Positions 34,209 to 51,546 of a stretch of 64,000 nt of DNA are shown one piece after another. The DNA comes from Hermodice carunculata (Eukaryota; Annelida; Polychaeta; Eunicida; Amphinomidae): NCBI GenBank assembly GCA_964020975.1, contig OZ026617.1, positions 34,851,728-34,915,727 of the forward strand. Direction: 5' to 3'. The position numbers were made by a program, and so were the translations under genes. Under the pieces are notes generated by a model that did no database searches, was not told where the DNA came from, and saw only the letters and a list, made by a program, of their open reading frames with translations. Within the stretch, counting starts at the first letter, position 1; every line of letters begins with the position of its first letter.

Positions 34209-36222
34209 ATGTTCCGAATGAACCGGTTTTATTATTTTCGTATTTATGACTTTTAACTAATAGGCTTGTTTTTAACAATGTGACAGTCCCAAGACAAGTG
34301 CATGACTTCTTGCGCATAGTTGTATATATTCGAAAAGAATATAGAGACGAAGATGACCTTTAGCGCGAATTTACTGAATCACAACACAAAAGTATATGCT
34401 GTATTCAATTTTACGTTCATGTGCTTACAATGGCGTGCAAATGCAACCAAAGGAAAAGATTCTCAGTCACGATGCAGCACCATATACGTAAAAACGTAAT
34501 TGTCCTATCAAGGATGAGCGTCTAGTTCAGTGGTATTTTCATGGTGCTTGCATTTCTATCACAAAACAATCAATATGATTAAAAACCGCCACAAACGAGA
34601 TACATGTTTGGAAAGCTAACAAACTATTGATTAGTTTTTGTCACTGCACTGTGTGTTTTTTGGCCTATGCTGGTACAGCAATCGTACCAAATGCCGTCCT
34701 TTTTTTTCAAAGAACCTTGAAGGCACTTGGTTTCATTTTTTTTGGTGTTTTGATGTTAAGACATTAAATTTGTGACAAACATACTGAACAATTGGAGAAA
34801 ACAGATGAGTAGTATGTTAGGTTTCGGAAAATACATGTATATAGTTTGTGGCAGTGTTTATGCATATTGATTGTTTTGAGACAGAATCTTTACAAGCATC
34901 TTCAAAATAGCACTGAACCAGACGTTCATCCGCAAGTCGGTCCCTCTTAAAGGTTCTGTATTTTTATATAACCGATGTTGGGCTAACAGATTGTTAGGTT
35001 GAACAAACAAAATATGGAAGCCTGCAGGATGTTCACGCATGCAAAAGTCGAGGTACCCATATTTCAAGATTTCAGAAAAGGACTCTTACTGAAATACAGT
35101 GTATGAAACAAATATAACAATTTCGTAAGATATGATTTATTTTCCAGTTTGGTATAGATCCGGCAGCCAGTCCGGTCAATAAAATTCAATTTTTCACAAA
35201 ATATCTTCTTCTTTAACATTTTGTATGGAAAACATGCATACCATTGCAATTGAATAACGCAAAAAGTATGAGGCGCTTCTAAGATAAACCAGTTTAACAA
35301 AGTCGCGGGTTATAACAAATGAAGCTCTATAGATATCTGCGTACATTCAAAATAACATTGAGGAAATCATTGCGGAACACACTGACCCCACATGAAATCA
35401 GTTAACCATCATAATATTTACATCATGCCAATTACGAGGCAGCTAATAAAGAGCAATAAAGAACATTCTAAATCGTTATCACATAGAGGAGCCAGTTATT
35501 AATAAATTAACAATTTTAACAGCGTTCCAAAATCGCCCGCAATGTTTTTTTTTTCTTTTTTTTTATGAATCATTTCCTGGGTTTGAATAAAACAGTAAAA
35601 GTAACTGAATCCATAACCTTCCTGTGCGCGGTCTGGGACATTGCGCCCAATCAGTGCCAAGGAAAGCTGTTGACCTGGGGCATGTTATAATTCTCACCAA
35701 GCTGCGAAATGTTGACGAAAAACTTAAAATCATTAAAACATTTCATCGATTGTACCAGAACATAAAAGCCTTTAAACAGGCCAATGTTTGCACTCGGGCG
35801 ATTGGAGCAGGACAGCATTGCACGTTTGCGATAAATGTTGCCTTACCCTCATTTTGGTACTGTATGATTCCGCTGTGAATTGGGATGATCTTCACCGCGC
35901 AGCTGCTTGTATCTCTACTTTCTGGCAGCTGCATGCTGTTGTCAAATTAGTTTGTGTTATATTACTGTACGGTACAAAGAGGTCTCGCATGACTTGTATC
36001 TTTTGAATATATCAAAGTGCGAATCGTGTGGACTTTGTTGGTGCTTACCGTCAGCTGAACTCTAGGAAGGGCACTGACCCATCACACTAGACATATATTA
36101 CTCTAAACACATTTTACCAACTGCTACAAATGAAGAGAGCGCATTTCTCCGACTTTTATTTTTTTAATGGTAGGTCTGAAAGAAAATATGAATAGGGTAT
36201 TAGATGTTGGTATTTTTTGACA
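34209..36222. other. Non-coding stretch, no gene recognised
   Basis: Frames at 34858-35300 (-) and 35624-35878 (+) lack recognisable domains and splice partners. Poly-T near 35546. Confidence 0.45.
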
Positions 36223-36263
36223 AAATTGATCTCTCTCTATCCCTTTCTCAGTCTGTCTGTCTG

Positions 36264-36315
<52 letters not shown>
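36223..36315. repeat. (CT)n microsatellite
   Basis: CTCT tract with TCTG interruptions on the left. Confidence 0.95.
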
Positions 36316-36318
<3 letters not shown>

Positions 36319-36929
36319 CTTATTATTTTAGCATCGTAATCATCATCAACATCATCAGCATCATTGCATGCAGTATTTGCAATGTAGAGGAAAAATGAAA
36401 TGCGTGAACAACTTGGATAGAATCAATATGTATTATGAAACTGGAATCATTAACAATCAACCGTAGCTTCTTTAAGTCTAATATTTGACCAGCTTCAGAA
36501 TATATGGCGAGTTGGTGTTGAAGGGCGAAAGAGTACCGCCATCTGGGCTCTACTGTTTCTGTATAATTGTTTTGCCATTATATTCCCGCTATAGTACTAA
36601 AAAAATGCGCCACCGCATCTGGCTAAAATGTGAGTTTTTGTTTTTGTTTGTTTGTTTGTTTGTTCTAGCTCTGTCCAACATGTGCTTAAATATACGCGTA
36701 ACACAGGGTTTTCAAACTTATTTCTCCAAACCTCAATATTGAATAAGTGTCTCCAGCTGTTCCCAGGTAACAAATTAAACTGACGCCAAAGGAGGTAATG
36801 TGTAAAAGGGGAAAGAACATCCGTTTTAAACATGTTTTAACAATTGTTCAAGTTACTTGAGGCCTAAGTACAAATATGAACGTGGTTCCGGTAACCCGAT
36901 CGACCCTGCTGAAAAAGCCCGATCTTAAC

Positions 36930-37280
36930 TTTTCTGAAACATAAAACTAAATAGAGTGAAGGCACCCTTCCCTAATAAAAATTGATCAACCCTGGCTGAA
37001 GGGTTTTATCGAGAAAGTGGCCATCGTATGCGTTATTTTGCAGTAGAATCAACTCAAACACAGCAGGTACAAGATTGTTTAGAAGTTTAACTTGGGCCAG
37101 GGAAACAGCTGCGTAGCTATGGTTGTTCGGTGAAATAACATAGCCCCGATTGGAAGATTTTATCGAGAAAGTGGCTGTCGTGTACCGTTATTTTGCAGTA
37201 AAGTCAACTCAAATAGCATTTTATTTCAACTTGTCTGGACGGTAACTTGGGGCGGGGAAACAGCATAGTCTCGGCTGTTC
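36930..37280. repeat. Local ~150 bp duplication (two diverged units)
   Basis: TTTTATCGAGAAAGTGGC occurs near 37005 and 37157. Each is followed by CGTTATTTTGCAGTA, TCAACTCAAA, AACTTGGG and GGGAAACAGC in the same order. Both halves are non-coding. Confidence 0.65.
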
Positions 37281-38361
37281 GTTATCATAATAGCGAGCGC
37301 AAGCGAGCTCTCATAGTTACGTACGTATATGAACTGTGTTCCTAACATGGTGGAAAGTGCAAAAGTTGATTACGAATCACGGTCTACCTCTCGCACCCGA
37401 GATTTTCGCCGTTGGGAGCGCCATTGTGTAAAACGGCACTTGTTATGTATCCCGGGAAATTTCCACAGTTTTATTTGCACCAAAGTCCCATACTTACCGG
37501 GCATTGTGGAAATTATGCCAATAGTTCATGTCTATCCAGAAAACGTTGTCGATTAAGTGTGATAAATGTTAATGAGTAACGAACTTGCATATTTGAAAAC
37601 TCGCTAGAACCCGGGCCTGGCAAACACTCTTCTGGGGCTGAAAATGGGTCTCCCCTGAATAGACAAATTTAACAGGTGTGAGGATAAACCTAAATAAACA
37701 TTGCAAAGTATGTAGCATTTATTGCATGTTTCATCTTACCTTAATTAATGTCCACAGACAGTCCACCCACCAGTTCGCCTCAGGAGGCCTTCCAGATCAC
37801 AACTCACATTATAACCCTTATGGGCCCCAAAACGCGATGTTGCCAGCCCAGATTTGGTGTTGGCGGATCGTCGGCTCACATTCATCGCTACATACGATTT
37901 CAAAGTTGCACACAAATACTGAATTCACTGCATTTAAGAAACCAAAATTTTAGTATACAGCATGAGCAAACAGAAAACCCTCTACTATATTGGTATTCTC
38001 TCAATAGATTACTTTGTTAGGACTGATTTCAGAGGGACCTAGGTCGTGTCCCTGCCTGGAGGAAGACCGCCCGGCCAGGCTATAGCAGGTCTCAGGCCTA
38101 CAAATTACATTCATGATCATAAATATTCCAAATTAACGCTTACACTTACTGTAAATACAATGTAATTGTGGTGGCACTTTACACGTTTCGTGAAACATGG
38201 GGGAAGCATGTTTTTATACCTTCCATAGCATGCTTCATTTAAAATATAGCGGTCCCAACGCCAACATCACATGCAATTGCAGAAACCTGAGGTGAGGGGC
38301 TTCCCACCGAAATTAACGCATTTTAACAGATGAAATAAAAAAGGGTCACGAAATTATGTAT

Positions 38362-38364
<3 letters not shown>
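37281..38364. other. Non-coding stretch, no gene recognised
   Basis: A 75-codon frame from 37329 is not recognised. A possible donor (CCCG|GTAAGTATG, minus strand near 37499) has no matching exon. Confidence 0.4.

Positions 38365-38440
<76 letters not shown>
38365..38440. repeat. (AT)n microsatellite
   Basis: About 76 bases of pure TA dinucleotides. Confidence 0.95.
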
Positions 38441-38444
<4 letters not shown>

Positions 38445-38947
38445 TATAAAAATAAATCTCAATTATGCTTTTCTCAAAATTTTCATGGTTCACGTAGAAA
38501 AGAGAAACAGTCTTTCAGTTCACAAGTATTGAATAATGACGAACACGAATCACTAAAATTTCCTTGGTGAACCCTTTATGTCGTGTGACCCTCTCTCCAT
38601 CGGTCACAGCTCAGGTCTAGCAGATGATATTACAGTGCAGTCACTTTCTAAGCGTGTAAGCGCCTTCCTTTCCAGCGTCAAAGCTGTCAAGTCGTGCCTT
38701 CCCTACCAGCGTAAAAAGTTGCCTCGGGTCGATAGCAGAGTACAAAAGTTGCGGAGTAAAACTCAAATTGAAGTGGGACAAAGTGTGCTTGTCTCAGCCG
38801 TTGTGGAAGGAAGAGGGGGGGTGGTGGTGCTGAAAACCTAACATTCTGTAGTTCATTTTTTCATTCTGTTCTCGAACTAATTATACCCAAATAGCACTCC
38901 TTTTATCCCACACTGTATTCAACTACAATCACAAAGCTTTTACAGCA

Positions 38948-39094
<147 letters not shown>

Positions 39095-41130
39095 CACTCA
39101 CACACATTTATTAGAAATCAATCATTCTGTGCCATTAACCATTAACTCATTTTATGATTAATACTGAAAATAAAATATCACTAATGCCTCACTTACTTTA
39201 TCACCCATATCCCAACTTACATAGCCATATATATTACTTTCTCCTTGATATTTGTATTTGTGACACCTACATATATTTCAGTCTTCTTCTCCAAAACTAC
39301 TTCCTAGTAGTTATCAACTTATTTCGCAGTCCGAACTCTTTATTCTCCATAAGCTAACCTGTCACTCTCTAACCAATATACATATGGAACCACGTTCTTC
39401 TATAGAATTTTGGCATAGGTTGTATCAGCCGAAATAAATTAAAGGGTTTTCAGCGGGTAACTACTCAGAACATCTTTCGGAGCCCATACTCGTATATGTT
39501 TCTCTGAGTAGTGGCCCCTTGTCTAAGCTAAATATTCGACAAAGACAATAACATACGAATGAATAAATATGAACGTAGTAAATGATGAACTAGCTACAAA
39601 CGTAGACTTTTGCTTACCAATGCATAGCTTCATTATGAAAAAAAGAAAACCGTTGAACCAAACATAATTACTACATTTGTACAGTGCAAGTTCAGATAAG
39701 AACATTTTGACTAACCCCTGAACCAGTATGTAACCTTTCTAGCTCGATGGCGTCTCTTAGTTAAACTACCTACCAGGGGATATAACTGAAGTAGAAATAA
39801 ACTGGGGCATTATGTTCAGCCCCAGTGATTCTAAAATAAACAGTTGCAGGTAGAACACTGAGGGAAATCCTAACAAGTACTGCAACAATTGACATCCTAC
39901 ACCAGTAATGTAAAACAAACCCCATGATGACTCCTACCCCTCACTTTGAAAGACTCCGAACAATAAAGGTCTATTTCACTGCCAACCTTGAGTCAATGTT
40001 TCAACGTAATGAGTCAGGTTTGTGACATTTGAGAAAATACTGCAAATTTGAGTATTTTTTTATATTGAGTAAATGTGTACTTAAGCATGTCAGAAAAGAA
40101 TGAAAGTCATTAGCATTTAAGTCAAGAACATGTTACTGAAACACAATTTTTCGTAACCCGATTTTAAGTGCAATTAAGCAAACTTGTGTTTGCCGTCGGC
40201 CCCTGCATGCCACCGATAGCCCCTGGGGGCTTAACCTGATAGAAAACATGTAAGCCTTACATGTTTGAAAGTGAATATTAAAACGGAATGATGCTAAGAG
40301 ATAAAATTAAGTAGCAAAACAGGCAAGTCTAACATCTGTAAAATTATTGTCGCCAAGCTTCCTAATAATCTTTGGATATTATATTAAATTTGCGAAAGAT
40401 GTATTCTTGAAATTTTTAATTCTTCAAAAAATTGAAAAACATACTTTAGTCCAAGACTAATTAATAAATAAAATCTGACAACTTCACTACATTTCATTTT
40501 ATCTTTATTTTCCAGAAACTGATTCTTGTATAGCTTTGATATTTTTAATACGGATGTGTGTACATGTTTCGACCAAAAATTATAAACATGCAGGTCTCTC
40601 TTGTAATACAGTTCCTCCCCTGTACCGGTCCCTGCTGGTCAGAAAAAAATATGAGCATAAGCACACATTTTCACCATCCATGTTTAAAGAAGATACAGTT
40701 ATTTCCGTGTTGCAGGTGATGGAAATTATATGTCTAGGGCAGTTCGTACTTTCTTTTTTTGCAAATGGAAGAACTTCACTCATATCAGTACTTTGGTACC
40801 TGTCAATTCATGACCAGTCAGAGATATCTTGCACACGTGGATAATTTTGATCATCAGTTGCAAAATTGGGGGTCAGATGTTTAAATATATGCCATGGCTA
40901 CATTATTTCAATGTCCAGTGTATTTGTTTTGTCAATATGATGGAACTTTTCAATCGACAAAATTCTGTCCACTTTAAAGAACTTCCACTGCCCCACCAGT
41001 ACCATGTAGTTCCATTCAAACACTGGGGTGCATTATAATGCTGTGTTAATCACAGCTGGCAAGTGTGTATTTGCCACTTTGCCACCTCACCTCTTGGGTG
41101 AGCAAGAGTCAATTGAAAGTGAAGTTGAAG
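39095..41130. other. Non-coding stretch, no gene recognised
   Basis: AT-rich; a 102-codon frame at 40536-40844 shows no domain. Nothing else supportable. Confidence 0.45.
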
Positions 41131-41134
41131 CAAC

Positions 41135-41634
<500 letters not shown>

Positions 41635-41929
41635 AGAAAGAAAGATGGGGTAGTGCGAGATTTCGATATGAAAAGTACAGGTTTTTTTCAGGCTTAGGGA
41701 CTTCTGGTGCTATTTGTCAATAAACCAAATGCTAATGACTGAGAGTAATGCTTTTGGAGTTGGTGAAACAAATTCCTAAATGGCCAATTTATTTTTCCAT
41801 GAATTATATAAGAATCTTGTTGGATTCCACAGCAATTACAGTTTTACTTCCCCATTTGGCTAAACATTTACGAGGTTAAGGTTCGTCCCTGTGTTGGTAT
41901 TGTTACAGTATTTACTGTGAATGTTTGTG

Positions 41930-42069
<140 letters not shown>

Positions 42070-42980
42070 CCATAGGGATTAACGGTGCTAGCTGTGTACA
42101 TATTATTTGGATATTTTCCAGGTGTCCATTTTCCGAGTTCATCGTGCAAACGGTTGTTAAAGCACTTTTAAAACATGGCTTGCTCTTTTAACTTTAATCG
42201 GCCCGCTTGGTAGTGTCTCAAGCAGTTATCATCGTTAGTTACAAATCCAAATGTGACACGATACCTTGAGCCGGCAAATCATTGACGTATTGGTGAGCAC
42301 CATTTTGAACATGGCGCAATGCATTGCGGCATAGTCGCACAAAAACTATTTTTATTTTGATAAAAAGTGAATCGCCGCCAAAGCATATATCATAGCATTA
42401 TTGATGCTCTGAAACATTTGCAAACTGCATACGTTTGATTTCTTATATTATAAACGGCCCAGGATTGTCCCAATACTATCCTTATTTACAAACCATTAGG
42501 GGCGAAACCACAGTTTTCGAAATGGCAGCTAAGTCCATTGGTGAGTCTCGATTGGATATTTTGAAGATGTAGTATCCAAAATATATGTGTGATTAGTGTT
42601 AGTGGAAGGTAATGTAATATAAAACACATAATAGGACTTTTCCAGTGTGATCATTACCTAAAAAAGTCAAACAATGCCTTGAAATTACCAGTTGTTGGCG
42701 GCGCTGGTTCCCGGAAGGGGAATATTGTACTAGAAACTGAAGTGGCTCCCAGGTTATGAATTAAGTAGCAGCACTGGGAACAAAAGCCAAGAGCCCCCAC
42801 TCAGTCAAAGTTGGAGCCTAGTAGAAGAAGATGGCTCCTAAACTAGCTACAGGTCCAGAAGTACCGGTAGGTTTATTATAACTGGTAATCACACTTGTCT
42901 ACCACAATCATGTAGCAATATATCCATATAATTAGATATATGACTTATTACTTAGATATATTTCTTATATTTTTAGCAAT
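42070..42980. other. Non-coding stretch, no gene recognised
   Basis: No open frame with recognisable motif. Confidence 0.45.
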
Positions 42981-42985
42981 ATCGA

Positions 42986-43118
<133 letters not shown>

Positions 43119-43170
43119 GGCCAAATCAAATAAAACATTGTCACTGAAATGATGTTAACGGTAACGTTTG

Positions 43171-43236
43171 GAACGAGCGGGGGTCGAAGTTGCAACCTCT
43201 AGCTCTAGTCGCCTAGCTGATATGGGAAACGCACAT
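43171..43236 (-). repeat. tRNA-like SINE head, copy 1
   Basis: On the minus strand it reads TAGGCGACTAG (A-box-like), then about 12 bases, then GGTTGCAACTTCGACCCCCG (weak B-box-like). It closely resembles copy 2 at 43411-43480, sharing GGGAAACGCACAT and GAGCGGG ends. The internal pol III promoter words suggest a tRNA-derived SINE or tRNA relic. No intact cloverleaf could be confirmed by eye. Confidence 0.5.
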
Positions 43237-43410
43237 ATTCACGCGACCAAATCCCCATATTGTTAAAGAGGAATGCTTCAATTGAGGTAGTTATGTGCGA
43301 GTGCCATATCAACACCGTTATGCAATATATGTACTGACTCGGCAATTAATTTTTCCAGAATCGTGGACTTAAGCAGTGAGGAAATGCTGAAAATATATAC
43401 TTTATGTTGC

Positions 43411-43480
43411 GAAAGAGCGGGGCTCGAACCTGCAACCTAAATTTGGCACCAGTCGGCTAGCTGAAATGGGAAACGCACAT
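43411..43480 (-). repeat. tRNA-like SINE head, copy 2
   Basis: Minus strand: GTGCGTTTCCCATTTCAGC, A box TAGCCGACTGG at 43459-43449, then GGTTGCAG and B box GGTTCGAGCC at 43430-43421, closing CCCGCTCTTTC. Both boxes match the pol III consensus well. It is better preserved than copy 1, 240 bases away in the same orientation. Confidence 0.58.
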
Positions 43481-46756
<3,276 letters not shown>

Positions 46757-46887
46757 AACAAAAAAAAAACAAAAAAACAAAAAAAACAAACAAACAAACA
46801 AACAAAAAAATAAAAAACAAACAAACAAACAAACAACCAAACAAAAAAATAAAAAACAAACAAACAAACAAACAAACAAACAAAAAA
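46757..46887. repeat. (AAAC)n A-rich tract
   Basis: AAAC units with AAAAAAT interruptions over 130 bases. It causes Phe/Leu/Val/Cys-rich frames on the opposite strand that resemble membrane proteins but are artefacts. Confidence 0.9.
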
Positions 46888-47887
46888 TTCCACGTTTTTT
46901 ACAAAGCTACACTTTTGTAACATGGGGGTCTATTCTCAGCAATTTGCACATAGAAGCTACTGCCAAAGCATACAGATCCATAATAAAATAGGGGTGGTGG
47001 GATAGTAACAACCCTGTGTCCACCTTCCAGCCAAAAAACCCCTTCAAAATTCCATATTTGGGGGTAGGGCTCTTTTAGTTTTGATAAAAAGTGAACAATT
47101 TGCCGTACGATACTCTTTTTTCCCAACTTAGAATATCAGTGAGTATGAAACTTGGCATAGTCCATGTTATTAAAGAAAAAGTTTTATTTTATCTATTTCC
47201 TAACCCCCCATTACTTCTGATAAAATGGATTGTTCCGTTATTCAAATTTGACCACTTGTATTTTGGAAAATTAATATACCCCAGTTCCAATCTATACCCC
47301 TTGAAAGCATGGATACTTGTTGATAAAGTTACAGCATGAATGATTCCTGGGTCTGTTTTAAATTAAAATGCCAGATCATCATCTGGTCGGTGGATGTTCC
47401 AAAACAGGCATATCCTGCATCTTCAGTGGGGTTTTGGGTGACAGAAAACTTGTAGAGTGATCATTAATCTGGACCCAATAAAGTCACTGCCTCTTATGTA
47501 AGTGATTAATCACCTGTCCCACCATTTTTTGAAGTCATCCGAAGATGAGAGATGAATAAACACAGGGCTGGTCATTTTGCATGGTGACATGGGCACAGAG
47601 GCTCTGTAGTTGGCTGTTCACACAAGATGACTGGCATCCCCATGGTTACAAAAACCAAGCATTCACCTTCGCTGGATACAGTTATGCACCATTATACACA
47701 GATTGATGCAACAGCATACAATACGATTTGAATTATTGCAAAACTCACGAAAACAGGATTGCGCAGGGTCATAAGAAATAAAATTATGCCCTATTTTTCA
47801 TTGTTCATCTCTAATTTCAGTCGCAATCACATCAGAAAGTGTTTTTCAATGTTGTGACTACAGATAACTACCTAAACATGATATGTT

Positions 47888-48345
47888 GGTTACAGACCAC
47901 AGTTGTGATTGGCTGGTTGCGCACCCCAACAGAGATAGTCCATAATTGTGAAAATACTGTGTTTTCAGCATGCTGTAGCTAATGTATAAATAAAGTTAGC
48001 TAAGTCAGGTTTACTGCATCACAGAGTTGCTTCATTGGTGGTCATATAGATGCACTGTCTTCCAGGCCAGGTGGGAACTTTATGGTGGCAAAGGACAATG
48101 ATGTGACCCTGGCAAGAGCACAGTTCATACACCTGTATAAAGCTGACATCCATGTGTTGCTTCGTATTTCAATTATCACAAATTAACGAGCTGGGAATTA
48201 TATGACAAAAATCCATCCATGTTTTTCTGACATTTTTATCTGCTAAATGCTTTTCACGGAATTTTAAAATACCAAAATGCTGATTTTTTAGACTCAAAAA
48301 TGCTAATATGAAAAATAGAAGGATTTATAACTGTGGTCTGTGGCC
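47888..48345. mobile_element. MITE-like element, copy 1
   Basis: 458 bases bounded by GGTTACAGACCACAGTT and AACTGTGGTCTGTGGCC, inverted repeats matching at 15 of 17 positions. It is about 95 percent identical to 50454-50895 throughout. No transposase frame and no convincing target duplication. A non-autonomous DNA transposon is the simplest reading. Confidence 0.68.
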
Positions 48346-50453
48346 TATTAGGGCTAACTCTGTATGTATTGGGACTCACATGGTCATGTTGTTATTCTAT
48401 TATCGTCCATCAAAAATTCAAAAATGGGTAGTCAGCACTTTGTGACAGCTGCCTGGACAATTTTGAGTGATCCTAACAACTTTCACATGGATGGAGCATG
48501 CAAGATATGGTCCTGAGACTGTAAATCACAAGGCAAATGGTTTGGGCTATGGTATTGTGTACCTCAGGCCAACTAATGAAAGGGAAAAAAAAAGTTAATA
48601 CCCACAGATTGGCTGTGAATATCAAGTTTAACAGTCTCAATATTCCAAAAATTCATGAAGTATCACATTTATGTCACAAATCATTGTGCATAGACATGTT
48701 GCACCTATCGATGGAAGCACACTGCATAAATAATATCTGGATTTCTTCAAGACATTTAACAAATGCACAGGCCATGCCTCCTTTGCTGACTGCTTGGTAG
48801 ATAGATAGCTTCCATAGCCCTTTGTATTTAGCGATGCCTCACAGGTACCACACAGGTAATCATATGTGTGTATGAGAAATTAACAATGCTAATATGATAT
48901 GAAAAAATTATGCTAATCCCATTAATATGAAACTTTGTAACCCTCTGTTTCAAACTTTTAATTTTGTGGCATTGTCATTGCAGGCCTATAGCCTCCATTC
49001 AAATGCAGAGCTGTTTATACAAAAACATGTCAAAGTGGTTTTAAGCATACCAGAATAAATGTTCATTGTGTGCCAGTAGAGCTGTACAAATCTTAGGTAA
49101 AATGTAAATTTCTTTGGTTTTGGGGGGGTTTGTTTTTGTTCCTCCCCCCTTCCCCTCCCCCTTTAGTTTTCTTTTTCCTTCTTTCTTTTTTCTTTATGCA
49201 GACAAAAGCTTATCATATATGTGTGTCATTTGATTGGGGTAAATCATTTAAAACCAGGCATGCTGACTTTGTTGAGCTGTTGAGTTCATCAGCATATAAT
49301 TATCACATAAATGAATCAATTTATATCCATGAATATGGATGACAGCACTAATGAACTGCAGATTTTATAACTTTTACCAAGCTAGTGTACACAGTTGGAA
49401 AAACATTTGAACTTCGACATACAACCACACATAATTACAAGAGTTTCGGAGAGTGAAACAAGGAAAAAAAGTTAGCTTCCATCAAACACGTGCCTGAAAA
49501 CACGTATGCCTGATAATTGGATTGATAACTGGATGCTTATCAAATTTAAAATCAGAGCACTTGTGAATACAAATATGTATTTATGATATTGGGGTAACTC
49601 TACAAACTTTTGTCATTTTCTTTCTAATATGTGCACATACATCAGAAACCATGTCAATAAACCACAACTTATACAGTCTACTGCAGAAAAAAGGCATAGC
49701 ACTATTGGTTTGTGGAAGCTGGATCACCCATCTGCCCTCCTAATGTTCAAACAATGGGCGCGTATAAATTATATAATTTTGGTATCAAAAAACATAATTT
49801 GCTGAATACTGCTACCCTAATCTGTGACCTACAGGTCTTAAACTGTGCACTTTATTGGGTCAATAATGTTTAAACACTGACACTATTCCATTGTCTGCCA
49901 TAATTCAGATTATATTAGGAAAATACTGCCATAATGACTGGTATTGAATGCTGACTTGGTGTAACTGATATTCCCCCCACCCCCATTAGTGCCTCAGCAG
50001 TGATAGATGTCATATTTTTTTTGTAGACAAATGTTATTAATCTATCCATAACTAGGAAAAAAAATCACCAATTTCACCAAAAAATTAATAAAATTGTAGC
50101 AATATAATCAAAATTTGGGTTAAATCTAAGGGGTGGGACATTGTAATGTGATCTCTCATTGTAAGGGCAGGACATGCAAGCAAGTCATTATGGGTTTGCA
50201 TCATAGCCCATTGTGTATCGTATTCACATTGGACAGAAAAGAATTGATTGGATGCAATTATATAATTTTCCTCAAAATTTTAATTAATTACTTTATTTGT
50301 CATAAAAACTGATTTTTCAGATTTGAAGGTTGCTTGCAAAAAAGTTGATATTAACCTTAATATTGAAGTTTGGTAAAGTAAATGCAAATCCTTTGCAGAA
50401 AAGAAGTTGTGGCTTCAGTTAAACAAGTTTTAAAAATTTTGATCAGTCTATTT
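48346..50453. other. Spacer between the two MITE-like copies, no gene recognised
   Basis: About 2.1 kb of AT-rich DNA; frames at 48537 and 49130 show no domain. G-run and C-run near 49120-49160. Confidence 0.45.
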
Positions 50454-50895
50454 GGTTACAGACCACAGTTGTGATTGGCTGGTTGCGCATCCAATCAGAG
50501 ATAGTCCATAATTGTGAAAATACTGTGTTTTCAGCATGCTGTAGCTTATGTTTAAATAAAGTTAGCTAAGTCAGGTTTGCTGCATCACAGAGATGCTTCA
50601 TTGGTGGTCATATAGATGCACTGTCTTCCAGGCCAGATGGGAACTTTATGGTGGCGAAGGACAATGATGTGACCCTGGCAAGAGCACAGTTCATACACCT
50701 GTATAAAGCTGACATCCAGGTGTTGTTTCGTATTTCAATTATCACAAATTAACGAGCTGGGAATTATATGACAAAAATCCATCCATGTTTTTCTGACATT
50801 TTTATCTGCTAAATGCCGTTCACGGAATTTTAAAATACCAAAATGCTGATATGAAAAATAGAAGGATTTATAACTGTGGTCTGTGGTCTGTGGCC
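50454..50895. mobile_element. MITE-like element, copy 2
   Basis: Direct-orientation copy of 47888-48345. It lacks a 17-base GATTTTTTAGACTCAAA-type segment near the right end and has a CTGTGGT duplication at the right inverted end. The rest is nearly identical, so both are recent. Confidence 0.68.
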
Positions 50896-51236
50896 TGTTG
50901 GGGTACAGTACAGCTCTCGCCAAATGGACCAAATTGCTAGCCTGTCGAGCACACTAACGCGCAAACAGAAAAAAAAGCTAGCCTTGTGTAGCATGCCCAA
51001 TAAGATGCTCGCACCATGCGAATGCGTGCTCGTCCCTCTTTGCATTTGGCTGGCAATGCGTCTGGCTACGTGCCAACGGACGAGCTTCGTAAAAATTGCA
51101 AGCGAGCGGCGACCCCATCATGTAACATACCCGGTGCTTTACAATTGCAGTCCCCTTGGCCATTTGACAAAGTGGGTTATCCTTCATGGCTCGCATTTTA
51201 GATTTGCATAAACGATAAAAATAAAATTCTGGCATT
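50896..51236. repeat. Locally GC-richer repeat, possible relative of the 57.0-57.3 kb segment
   Basis: Contains GTACAGCTCTCGCCAAATGGACC whose reverse complement (GGTCCATTTGGCGAGAGCTG) resembles GGTCCGTGATGCGAGAGCTA at about 57260. Both segments are rich in GCATGC and GCGAGC words. Similarity outside this is patchy. Confidence 0.35.
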
Positions 51237-51546
51237 GCATGATTTGATTTGATTTGATTCAGGTAATCATCATAAAATATAAATACACAGAGTGAAAAAA
51301 AGTAAAATATCTTAGAAAAGGAGCTAAGAGTAAAGCCAAAAAAAAGGGGAATTATCCAAGCCTTCATGAAATGATAACTACCTGGGATAGATACACAATA
51401 AAGTCGTTACGACTTATTTCCAGTGTGGTCCCTGGCAGTCCCAAGACTGGGTGGCTCGGAATAGTGAGTTTGGATGAACCAACAAACTATAAGTTTGGAT
51501 GAACAATCGAACTATGTATATCACAGATATGCTCCTTTTAATCCGT

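Noticed and set aside
36041-36130. Minus-strand exon ending in a GACG|GTAAGC donor
   Set aside because: All three frames upstream contain stops before a usable acceptor.
47888-50895. LTR retrotransposon with 458 bp LTRs
   Set aside because: The repeats lack TG...CA ends, there is no primer-binding site or polypurine tract, and no gag or pol frame lies between; short inverted ends fit a MITE better.
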